From an uncultured Dehalococcoidia bacterium (GTDB lineage Bacteria > Chloroflexota > Dehalococcoidia > Lucifugimonadales > UBA3495), in the NCBI GenBank assembly GCA_951813535.1, contig OX638345.1:1671158-1735157 (forward strand): 64,000 nucleotides of DNA, read 5' to 3'. The position numbers were made by a program, and so were the translations under genes. Numbering within the stretch: the first letter of the stretch is position 1; the number at the start of each line of letters is the position of its first letter. Of this stretch, positions 39,451 to 47,121 are shown one piece after another. The notes below the pieces were generated by a model that worked only from the letters and a program-made list of their open reading frames with translations, made no database searches and was not told the DNA's origin.

Positions 39451-40287
39451 TCAGATAGCCTGCCAGTAGCGCCGGCCCTGCAAACGCACGATCTTGCCGA
39501 ACCCGGGCGCGGGGAGGTGCACCGCTGCCACCGGAATCCCTTCGCTCTCCAGGCGGTCCAGAACCGACTGCCGGGTGGCGATGGCCTGTTCCGGGATGAT
39601 GTCGGCTCGGGATGCCCAGTGGGTCTGCTGGATCTGCGACGTGTTGTGCAGCACGTCGCCCAGGATCAGGGCGCGCTCTCCGCCGGAATTGATCATGATG
39701 CTCATGTGCCCCGGGGTGTGGCCGGGGGTGGGTACCGTAGTCAGCTCGCCGGTGATGCTGAACTCGCCCTCCATCAGCTCCACCAAGCCCATGTCGACCA
39801 GGGGCCACACGCAATCGGGAGCATTGGGGAAACGATCGGGTTGCAAGGCCGGATCGTGGCTGGCGTCAAGGTCGACCTTGCTGAAGTAATAGCGGGCGTT
39901 GGGGAAGGTCGGCTTCAGGTTCCCGCCATCGTCCCGAACAGTGTTCCAGCCGACGTGGTCGCGGTGCAGGTGGGTCATCACCACCGCGTCGACTTCGTCG
40001 GCGGAGACTCCGTTTCGGGCCATGTCGTCCAGCAGTTCGCCCCATGGGGTCTCTGGGGTGTCCTTGGCTCCCAGCCCGGTGTCAACGGCGATCGTCCTAC
40101 CCTCCGAACGCACCAGGAAACAAGCGAGATTGAAGCTCACCTTGCGGTCTGGCGTAAGATGGTCGTGGAAGGGTTCCCACTCTGATGCCGGGATGTCCGG
40201 GAAGAAGTTGCAGATGTCGAACTCCAGTAGGCCGTCCGACAACGAAGCAATCTCCACGTTGCCCACGGTAATCTTGCTGGCAGCCAT
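39451..40287 (-). CDS. Metallo-beta-lactamase-fold hydrolase
   Basis: A 278-residue protein from ATG 40287, with GGAGGGA upstream. Zinc ligands are in THLHRDHVGW (HxHxDH), PTPGHTPGHMS and LGDVLHN. This pattern fits quorum-quenching-lactonase or arylsulfatase-like MBL hydrolases. The N-terminal segment (ITVGNVEIASLSDGLLEFD) is the usual start of that group. Substrate unknown. Confidence 0.88.
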   Translation of the reverse strand: MAASKITVGNVEIASLSDGLLEFDICNFFPDIPASEWEPFHDHLTPDRKVSFNLACFLVRSEGRTIAVDTGLGAKDTPETPWGELLDDMARNGVSADEVDAVVMTHLHRDHVGWNTVRDDGGNLKPTFPNARYYFSKVDLDASHDPALQPDRFPNAPDCVWPLVDMGLVELMEGEFSITGELTTVPTPGHTPGHMSIMINSGGERALILGDVLHNTSQIQQTHWASRADIIPEQAIATRQSVLDRLESEGIPVAAVHLPAPGFGKIVRLQGRRYWQAI

Positions 40288-40433
40288 AGTCCCTCCAGAT
40301 GCCTTGGATTGGCGCATTCTACCACCAGCAGCGCGGCTGATACCGCCCTGCGCTGACAACGCCGGCGGTTGCTGACACCGAGCGATGGACGTACGCAATC
40401 GACGGGTGGTACACCTGACGCAGGGTGCCATCC

Positions 40434-41750
40434 ATGAACGTTAACGACCCGTCGGGGCGGGAAATCGGACAAACACCGCCGGGCCGAGGCCCACACGATC
40501 CGCTTGAGCCCATCACCGAAAAACAGTTGGCGGGTCTTTGGCAGCGCAGGGCGGCGCGAAGCCGGGCGCTACGAACCGAGCAAGGAAACCGGATTCGTGT
40601 GCTCTACCCGGGGCGCCCGGGAGTGACCGCAGGACCCGATTTCAGGAACGCCCTGCTGCTGGTGGAAGACCAGGGCCTGGTGCAGGGCGACGTCGAAGTG
40701 CACCTGCGACAGCATGACTGGCGTTCGCACGGCCACCACCAGGATCCCAACTATAACGGGGTGGCGTTGCACGTCGCCCTGGAAACCGCCGGGACACTTT
40801 CGCGTACGGAAAGCGGCGGCAGGCCACCGCTGGCGGATTTGCGACGGTTGGTGGACGGTCCCCCGGATGAAGGCGCTCCAGACGAAGCCAGGGATCATCT
40901 GTGGCGGTTACTGGGGGAGTACGGCTACCGACGGCCCGACACCGCGGAAAGGATGGCCGCGCTACTCAACCGGGCCGGCGACGAACGGTTCCTGTGGCGC
41001 AGCAGCGCCCTCCAACACTTGATGTCTGAACAATCGCCAGCGCAGACGCTATGGGAATCGATATGCGAGGCGCTGGGTTATCGACACAACCAGCACGCGT
41101 TCCTGCAGCTCGCGACCGCCGCCCCAATAAATGTCTTGGAAGACGTAGCGCGGCGGTTGCCCGAAGAAAAGCGGAGCGCCGCGTTGGCCTCCGCGCTGCT
41201 GGGGTTGGCGGGTTTTGGCGACAACGCGCGACGCCCACCGACGGACGGCAACGCCGCGAAACTGGGCCCGCCGCTGGACCCGTCCCAGTGGAGGCTGTTT
41301 CGGGTGAGACCTTCAAATCATCCCCGCCGCAGAGTGGCAGGAGCAGCCCGGCTGTTGGGCCGATTCGCTGAAGAGGGCCTGCTGACCGGCATGGCGCGAG
41401 CGGCTGCCTCGGGCAAGCCGTCCGAGTTGACCGCGGCTCTGAGCGTGGGCAGCAGCGCCCGAGGAGGCGCGGCGCTGATTGGTTCGGGGCGGGCCAAGGA
41501 TATCGCGGTCAACGCCGTTCTGCCGTTCCTGCACGGATGGACCGTACTGACGGGGCATACGGGCGGAGCGGAGGCGATGTTGGAGCTGTACCGAAGATAC
41601 GGAAGGCTCGCCGAGAACGAAATCACCCGCGAACTGGCGTCGGCGTTGCAGCCGCCGGAATGGGGGCGGGTTGCGCGAAACGCCCGACAGCAGCAAGGCT
41701 TGATCCACCTGCAGCGATTGCTGGCGGGGGCCTCCGCTCCACAACGCTAA
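40434..41750 (+). CDS. DUF2851 family protein
   Basis: About 438 residues. ITEKQLAGLWQRRAARSRAL is followed by RIRVLYPGRPGVTAGPDFRNALLLV and GDVEVHLRQHDWRSHGHHQDPNYNGVALHV, the signature of DUF2851. The function of this family is unknown. The start may be the ATG at 40434 or a GTG at 40425. A strong hairpin follows the stop. Confidence 0.85.
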   Translation: MNVNDPSGREIGQTPPGRGPHDPLEPITEKQLAGLWQRRAARSRALRTEQGNRIRVLYPGRPGVTAGPDFRNALLLVEDQGLVQGDVEVHLRQHDWRSHGHHQDPNYNGVALHVALETAGTLSRTESGGRPPLADLRRLVDGPPDEGAPDEARDHLWRLLGEYGYRRPDTAERMAALLNRAGDERFLWRSSALQHLMSEQSPAQTLWESICEALGYRHNQHAFLQLATAAPINVLEDVARRLPEEKRSAALASALLGLAGFGDNARRPPTDGNAAKLGPPLDPSQWRLFRVRPSNHPRRRVAGAARLLGRFAEEGLLTGMARAAASGKPSELTAALSVGSSARGGAALIGSGRAKDIAVNAVLPFLHGWTVLTGHTGGAEAMLELYRRYGRLAENEITRELASALQPPEWGRVARNARQQQGLIHLQRLLAGASAPQR

Positions 41751-41776
41751 CGGGGGCGACGTTGGCGTCGCCCCCG
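41751..41776 (+). terminator. Hairpin terminator after DUF2851
   Basis: GGGGGCGACG, TTGG loop, CGTCGCCCCC: a ten-base-pair stem directly after the TAA. It lacks a T-run but lies between convergent genes, so it can serve both strands. Confidence 0.6.
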
Positions 41777-41805
41777 CGGTTACCGCTTGGCCATCCCGAA
41801 GGGGA

Positions 41806-42138
41806 TCACTTCAGAGGAACAGCCAGTGACAACCGGGGTTCCTCGCCAACGTTGCGGATGATGTGGCCATGGCCGGTAAGGTCCTCAGCGACCAACACAT
41901 CGCCAGGCCCAAACTGACGCTTGGCTCCGCTGGCAACCTCAATCTCGGCGCCGCCGGACATGAACACAACGTATTGGTGCCGGGGAGCGGTGTGGTAGTC
42001 CTGCCACCACCCGGCGGGCCGCTGACCGACGGTGAAGTCACCAGGGCCGACTTCGTTAGCGATATCGGCGAACTGGTCGGCGGTCAGGTCTTCGAAATGG
42101 GATTCGCCGTCGTCGCCGGCGTAGATACGGACAATCAT
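41806..42138 (-). CDS. Cupin-domain protein (third of three tandem paralogues)
   Basis: A 110-residue single cupin from ATG 42138, with GGAGGAATGG upstream. IVRIYAGDDGESHFEDLT begins it, then PRHQYVVFMSGGAEIEV (motif 1) and GPGDVLVAEDLTGHGHIIRN (motif 2). The usual metal ligands are partly present (His in HQY, His in GHGH). It is highly similar to the next two cupins upstream. Confidence 0.85.
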   Translation of the reverse strand: MIVRIYAGDDGESHFEDLTADQFADIANEVGPGDFTVGQRPAGWWQDYHTAPRHQYVVFMSGGAEIEVASGAKRQFGPGDVLVAEDLTGHGHIIRNVGEEPRLSLAVPLK

Positions 42139-42163
42139 GGCGCCATTCCTCCTGGCTCCTGGT

Positions 42164-42508
42164 TTAGCCCTCGGCGAGGGGAACAGCGAGGGAGACGCGG
42201 AAATCATCCCCGATGCTGCGGGCGATGTGTCCATGGCCGGTCAGGTCTTCGGCGACCAGGACGTCGCCGGGAAACATGCGCACCTTGGTGCCGTCCGCAA
42301 CCTCGAACTCGGCGATGCCGTTCATGTTGACGACGTACTGCCGGCGCGGGGCGTTGTGGTAGTCGGAGAAGCTGGGGGACTCCCGCCGGTTGACATTGAT
42401 GTCGCCCGGGCCCACGTTGTTGGCAATCTCAGCGAACTGGTCCGGTGTAATTTCCTCGAAATGGCTCTCGCCATCACTGCCGGTGTAAACGCGCACTATC
42501 TGTCCCAT
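42164..42508 (-). CDS. Cupin-domain protein (second of three tandem paralogues)
   Basis: 114 residues from ATG 42508, with AGGAGGTTACC upstream. IVRVYTGSDGESHFEEIT, PRRQYVVNMNGIAEFEV and PGDVLVAEDLTGHGHIARS repeat the pattern of the neighbour. It is 25 bases from the third copy, so they are probably one transcript. Confidence 0.85.
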   Translation of the reverse strand: MGQIVRVYTGSDGESHFEEITPDQFAEIANNVGPGDINVNRRESPSFSDYHNAPRRQYVVNMNGIAEFEVADGTKVRMFPGDVLVAEDLTGHGHIARSIGDDFRVSLAVPLAEG

Positions 42509-42549
42509 GAGGGTAACCTCCTGTGTGCTGGGGTAAACGGGCTGTGGGA

Positions 42550-42888
42550 TCAACTGGCCAGGGGAATCACGGCGGTGAGACTGGGAACATCGCCGATTAC
42601 GCGGGTGGTGTGTCCCTGTCCCGTGGTGTCTTCCACCAGTCGCGCATCTCCGGGGCCGTAGCGGAAAGTCGTGCCATCGCCGAGGCCGATCTCGATCTCG
42701 CCACGAAGGGAGATGATGTACTGTCGTCGGGGCGCCGGGTGCCAGTCGATAAAGTGTCCCGGTGGCCATTCCCGAAAGTTGATCGACTGGGCGGCCTGCG
42801 GATCGCCCAATTCCGGATGGTCCGCCAAGCTGGTTTCCTCGATATGCGACTGGCCGTCGACACCGGCGTAGAGTCGGTAGATCGCCAT
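42550..42888 (-). CDS. Cupin-domain protein (first of three tandem paralogues)
   Basis: 112 residues from ATG 42888. YRLYAGVDGQSHIEETS, PRRQYIISLRGEIEIGLGDG and GPGDARLVEDTTGQGHTTR show the same fold but more divergence than the other two. As first gene of the trio it probably lies next to the promoter. Confidence 0.85.
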   Translation of the reverse strand: MAIYRLYAGVDGQSHIEETSLADHPELGDPQAAQSINFREWPPGHFIDWHPAPRRQYIISLRGEIEIGLGDGTTFRYGPGDARLVEDTTGQGHTTRVIGDVPSLTAVIPLAS

Positions 42889-43199
42889 GGATTCACCTAC
42901 GGTACGGGCAGGAGTGCCCAAAGTGGGGCCATCTTACCCGTCCGTTGGTGTTGGGGGCAACCTGCGGGGGTAGAGTTTTTGGCCGTCCGAAGACTGTAGC
43001 GCCGCATGAGCGAGTGGCGAAAATTCGCGAGACTGGCGAACCAACCCGTTGGCCTCGCGCGCGAAAGGTTTTACCAGGAGAAGCGGTCGCGCGGGCTACT
43101 CGCTGGCAAAGGGCGAATGCCTACCTTGGTGAATCTGGACTTGTTGAGGTAGTTTCACAGCGGGACGACCGACCGGGCAATTGGATTGGAGGAGGCAGC

Positions 43200-44020
43200 G
43201 TGACGAATACGATCCCTACAGATCATGAATACACCATGGGGTACAGTCCCGAGTTCTTGCAACTGCTGGATCGGCGCAACGTTCGCACACACGCCGCCCA
43301 TCTGCTGCCACAGCTACGCTCCGGCTTGCGCTTGCTGGACTTCGGGGCGGGCCCGGCACCATTACCGTCGGGCTGGCCCAGGCAGTGCAACCGGGCGAAG
43401 TGCACGGCGTGGACATGGAGGAGAGCCAGATTGAGATGGCACGTACTGCCGCAGCGGCCGGCGGGCACGACAACATCACGTTCCACGTGGGCAATGTGTA
43501 CGAGTTGCCGTTCGAGGATAACTATTTTGACGTCGCGCACTGCCACGCAGTGTTGATGCACGTTCCCGACACTCAGACTGCGTTGAAAGAGGTGAAACGC
43601 GTGCTCAAACCCGGCGGCATCATCGCCAGCCGGGAGATGATCGCCGATTCATCTTTCATCGAACCCGCCGGAGAACACATGCCCGGGGCGTGGGCCACCT
43701 TCATCAAATTACTGGCCGCCAATGGTGGTCACCCTCAGATGGGAAAGGAACTCAAGAACGCCTTGCTCCAGGCGGGGTTTGCCGACATCAACGCCAGCGG
43801 GTCTTTCGACTACTTCGACACGGCAGAGGAAATATCCTTCCTGCATGCATTCATCAGCGACTGGTTCTTCATGCCCGGAGTAGTTGCGGCGGCGACACAG
43901 TACGGCCTGGCGACCCATGCTCAGTTCGATCAGTGGAGGGTTGAAATCGACCAGTGGAAGGACGAGAACGGCGCCGTGGGAGCTCTCGCGTTCGGCGAGG
44001 CCATCTCGAGAAAGCCATGA
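43200..44020 (+). pseudogene. SAM-dependent methyltransferase with a one-base deletion in motif I
   Basis: It starts at GTG 43200, with GGAGGAGG upstream (TNTIPTDHEYTMGYSPEFLQ). The frame runs to LLDFG and then shifts. Adding one base (expected TGC of the GCGPG motif) between 43346 and 43347 restores GPGTITVGLAQAVQPGEVHG and the rest (DMEESQIEMARTAAAAGGH, NYFDVAHCHAVLMHVPD, VLKPGGIIASRE) to the stop at 44020. The repaired protein would have about 273 residues. Either the gene is freshly dead or the base is a sequencing error. Confidence 0.8.
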
Positions 44021-44037
44021 TCACGGTATGAGCATAT

Positions 44038-44066
44038 TTGCCGCCTTTGCCGTCCAATGCTATGAT
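44038..44066 (+). promoter_or_regulatory. Probable tmRNA promoter
   Basis: TTGCCG (44038-44043) and TATGAT (44061-44066) are separated by 17 bases, a good sigma-70 type promoter about 40 bases before the mature tmRNA. A short inverted repeat, CGCTAAC-G-GTTAGCG, lies between it and the RNA and may help precursor processing. Confidence 0.7.
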
Positions 44067-44104
44067 AAAGGACACGTCGCTAACGGTTAGCGGCGATCTA
44101 AGAT

Positions 44105-44460
44105 GGGGACGCGTAGGTTCGACAGGAGCGGTTTCTGACGGATTGCAGGCCGAGGTTGCTGCTGCCCTCGTTAAAACAGTGGCGAACAAACAACTGGCGA
44201 ACGTGAATTCGCTCTAGCCGCCTAGTAGCGGCTACGTCTGCCACCAGTAAGTCCGGAAACTGGGAAGCGGACGTACAATAATTCCGGAATGCTACCCCAG
44301 GGACACCGATACTCGGGGCCATAGATTTTATCGGATGGCGGCTGGGGCATCCTGTCGGCGGGAGTCCCCAGCAGCGAGACTAAAGCGCCGAACACGCTTG
44401 TAGCATATCCGATCAGGGGAGTTTCTGGACGGGGAGTGCGACTCTCCCCCGTCTCCACCA
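44105..44460 (+). ncRNA. ssrA: Transfer-messenger RNA
   Basis: The 356-nt RNA rescues stalled ribosomes and tags the unfinished protein for destruction. The 5' end GGGGACG pairs with CGTCTCC before the encoded ACCA. GTAGGTTCGACAGGAGC is the conserved tRNA-like 5' segment and GGGAG-TGCGACT-CTCCC the T-arm. The tag frame runs from GGC 44181 to GCC 44222 and reads GEQTTGEREFALAA, ending in the ALAA degradation signal. Two TAG stops follow (44223-44228). SmpB is not in the window. Confidence 0.95.
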
Positions 44461-44466
44461 AACTGG

Positions 44467-44811
44467 GTGATAGAACGTACCGCCGAGTCCGTCATCCCTC
44501 TACCCAGTTTCCAAGCTCAACCCGGAAAACCATACGGGCCCTACTCCCGGGCCAGCAAAACCAACCCCAGAACCCCGGAACAGAAAAAGCAGGACAGGCG
44601 CGAGTACGAAAAACGCCTGCGGGAACGACGCAAGGAACTAGGCCTATGCGTCGCCTGCCGCAACAAAGCCGAACCCAACAGCGTCCACTGCAGCGCCTGC
44701 ACCGAGCGGCGGCAGCAAATGAAAAAGAGGCACAAAGAGCGGGACCTCAAAAAGACCAACCCCCAACAACCAGTTCAAGAGGACCTCTGGGGCCAACCAG
44801 TAAAGTCCTAG
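44467..44811 (+). CDS. Small basic zinc-finger-like protein abutting ssrA
   Basis: A 114-residue frame starting at GTG 44467, seven bases after the tmRNA CCA end. KKQDRREYEKRLRERRKELG is followed by CVACRNKAEPNSVHCSACTE, a four-cysteine zinc-binding pattern, then another basic stretch. Similar CxxC-rich basic proteins occur beside HNH and recombinase genes. The function is unknown. A strong terminator follows. Confidence 0.6.
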   Translation: MIERTAESVIPLPSFQAQPGKPYGPYSRASKTNPRTPEQKKQDRREYEKRLRERRKELGLCVACRNKAEPNSVHCSACTERRQQMKKRHKERDLKKTNPQQPVQEDLWGQPVKS

Positions 44812-44833
44812 AACCCGCGCCACGGCTCTCAAA

Positions 44834-44877
44834 GCGCCCGCGGATGTTTTTTACGTCCGCGGGCGCCGATTTTATTT
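44834..44877 (+). terminator. Rho-independent terminator
   Basis: Eleven-base-pair stem GCGCCCGCGGA / TCCGCGGGCGC (44834-44844 with 44856-44866) followed by GATTTTATTT. It ends the transcript of the zinc-finger gene. Confidence 0.85.
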
Positions 44878-44955
44878 CGGAGCACCGCCACACACACCGG
44901 ACATCAACCACCGCCACCGCGTCAAAACCATACGAACCACCCGAACAAGGTTGCC

Positions 44956-45210
44956 ATGGAACTTACTCTATTTCCAGACGCCGACGCCGCCTACATCACC
45001 ATCCGCGAATCCACGTACGAGGGCACTCATCACCTCGACGGCGCAACCCTCGTCGACCTGGACACCAACGGCGCACCCACGTCCATTCAATTCCTCAACG
45101 TCACAGACGGCGTCGCACAGCAGCACATACCCGGTCTCACCGACCAAGAGAACCAAGAGGTGTTCGACCTCCTGCAAGAAGCCGGCATCGAGGTCACGAC
45201 CCAGCCATGA
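44956..45210 (+). CDS. DUF2283 family protein
   Basis: The 84 residues LTLFPDADAAYITIRES and GATLVDLDTNGAPTSIQFLN match the short DUF2283 fold (dates to YD..ADA.YI..., LVDLD..G....IE.L). The family is small and uncharacterised, common near mobile elements and toxin-antitoxin genes. No partner gene is directly adjacent. Confidence 0.75.
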   Translation: MELTLFPDADAAYITIRESTYEGTHHLDGATLVDLDTNGAPTSIQFLNVTDGVAQQHIPGLTDQENQEVFDLLQEAGIEVTTQP

Positions 45211-45800
45211 CAGCGCGACAGACGTCCGCTTGACCCACATTCACCAGGCACGTCCGGACCAACGCATTCCCCCGTAAATCCCCACCAGCCGGCCACGATG
45301 CCAAGCAACAAAAGCAGCCTCGGGTGCGCCTGCGATGCCTCCACGGCCTGTTCATTGACACCCGCCATCAACTAACCACTCGGAGAACCGCGAGATAACC
45401 AGCCCAACCCTCACACCCAACAACCCGCACAGCCGAGTCCCTTGGGGCTCGGCTTTTTCATACCCATTACCCGCCACGCCCATACCCGGCGATTGACGGA
45501 GCAATTCCATCACCACACGACAACGAAACGGAACTACGAGCCTCATCATACGATGCTCCAGCAGCCCACCGTCCATAAAGACCACATGGGCATCAATCCG
45601 CGCAGCGCACCTCTCGACCAAGACGGAACCTGGTCCCTAATCGAGCACCGCAAAGCGGTCCATTCCGGGAAATCCACAAGCTCCAGTCAGCGTCAGACTC
45701 GTCGCACTTCAAAGGCAGCCATCTCCCAGCCAAGCCACAGCATCAACTACGGCCGCCACCGCGTAAATTACCCGTCAACGCCGCCTGCGACCGCCCCAAG
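45211..45800. other. Intergenic, C-rich, with one terminator
   Basis: No supported gene. The plus strand is markedly rich in C and A. A terminator at 45431-45458 is listed separately. A frame at 45442-45906 has no ribosome binding site and starts inside that terminator, so I leave it out. Confidence 0.4.
45431..45458 (+). terminator. Rho-independent terminator
   Basis: AGCCGAGTCCC, short TTG loop, GGGCTCGGCT and TTTTTC: a classical hairpin with a T-run about 220 bases after the DUF2283 gene. An unseen small transcript may end here. Confidence 0.8.
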
Positions 45801-46238
45801 TCACCGCCCGCCAGTAGATCCAGCCTCCGGCAACCCAGGTGCCAAGTCTTCCAACGTCAGCAAGCCCGTGCGGAGCGCCACCATCACAGCCTCCAAGCTG
45901 GTCTGAACGTACAGCTTCCGACGCAGGCTACTCGAGTGATTCCGGACCGTGTGGGCACTCAGGCCCAACTCCTCCGCAATCCTATGTAACTCCCAACCCC
46001 ACCCCAAATAGTGCAGCACCTGAAGTTCCCGAGCCGTCAACGGCCCGGGCGAATACGCCGGCAGCCTATCAGCACGGGGATATGCGGGCACAGCAGCCTG
46101 TTCTTCACCATCACCGAACAGGTAAACGACCAAAGGCCCCGAGGCATCCACTCCTGCCACCACCACCGGCTGCACCTGCAATATCTTCCGCACACCCGAT
46201 GAGCACCGCATCATGAGTTCCATGGGCGCCGGAACCAT
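45801..46238 (-). CDS. LuxR-type helix-turn-helix regulator
   Basis: The 145-residue protein ends in a GerE/LuxR DNA-binding domain: LTARELQVLHYLGWGWELHR, then IAEELGLSAHTVRNHSSSLR and a final helix LEAVMVALRTGLL. The N-terminal 70 residues (VVAGVDASGPLVVYLFGDGE) may be a small sensory part without a known domain. It is the only transcription factor seen in the right-hand accessory region. Confidence 0.8.
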   Translation of the reverse strand: MVPAPMELMMRCSSGVRKILQVQPVVVAGVDASGPLVVYLFGDGEEQAAVPAYPRADRLPAYSPGPLTARELQVLHYLGWGWELHRIAEELGLSAHTVRNHSSSLRRKLYVQTSLEAVMVALRTGLLTLEDLAPGLPEAGSTGGR

Positions 46239-46504
46239 CCCAACCCGCGCATAGCGGATACACGCGCAACCGCAAACAGTGGAAACCCGGCAAAGCGAAA
46301 GGCATCACCACCAAAGAGACCGGGCACCCCATATACCACTTCGCACTCATCGTAGGCGTCAGCACACCACAACACCTCGAACCACTCGCAACGTGGCTCA
46401 TCGACCGAGGCGTCCAAATAACGAGGAGCGGCGTTGACACGTTCGGCCCACGCATCGCCATCCAAACCCCAGAGTGTTCCCACCGCGGAGCTGAGAGCGG
46501 TCAC
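46211..46504 (-). CDS. Doubtful small frame upstream of the LuxR gene
   Basis: A 97-codon minus-strand frame (LGTLWGLDGDAWAERVNAAP) overlaps the LuxR start by 28 bases. The opposite strand in this stretch (about 46225-46490) also reads like protein (HPIYHFALIVGVSTPQHLEP, LATWLIDRGVQITRSGVDTF) but has no start codon. Only one can be real. The plus-strand version looks more globular and could be a gene fragment. Confidence 0.3.
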   Translation of the reverse strand: MTALSSAVGTLWGLDGDAWAERVNAAPRYLDASVDEPRCEWFEVLWCADAYDECEVVYGVPGLFGGDAFRFAGFPLFAVARVSAMRGLGWFRRPWNS

Positions 46505-47121
46505 TCCTCCCTACCACGCCCCACGATTTCTTGCCCAGAATGGCGTGAACGTACCTCGCATCGACTGAGACACGTTTCCAGGCCCAAGGTCCCAGACAGG
46601 GCCGCCCGGGTGCTTCAGGGTCCCCCCCCCGGCCCTGCCGCTGGCACAGCACCCCGTCAGCACGCCCAAATTAGGCACGAATCCACCGCCGCAAAACGGC
46701 GGCGTCGATGCCGCTCTTACCATCCCGCAACAGCATCATCGGGTTCCTGTCATACCGGGTCCTCTCAAACGGCCACTGCGCCAGGGACGGTTCATGGGCC
46801 GGACATCCCCACATGCTGGTCCAAATTCGGACACCAACACTGACCACACTAAACGCCCATTTGGACGTCAGTCCCGTCGGCAGGGCCACATTCCATTGTA
46901 AAAAGCGCCTCTCAGCGATTGCCGGCATACTCATGACACAAGCAACTACCCAAATATCACACCGCTGAAACACGCATCCCCAGTACCCGCGAATATAGTA
47001 AACGCCGGCGGCTGCTTCGCAAATGCCGCCTCCGTCGTTTCCGCAATCGCAATGTGGCCTCCTTCGAGCCCGCTAAGGCAGCTCATGCCAGGAATACGCT
47101 CGGATGTGGAAAGGAGCACTA
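46505..47121. other. Leader region of the giant surface protein gene
   Basis: About 600 bases without a supported gene. A small GC hairpin (GGCGGC ... GCCGCC, near 47008-47030) precedes the gene. AAAGGAG (47110-47116) is its ribosome binding site. Confidence 0.35.

Noticed and set aside
44105-44460. Tag frame VKTVANKQLANVNSL
   Set aside because: This frame ends at an earlier TAG but lacks the terminal ALAA; the neighbouring frame gives a normal tag and two stops.
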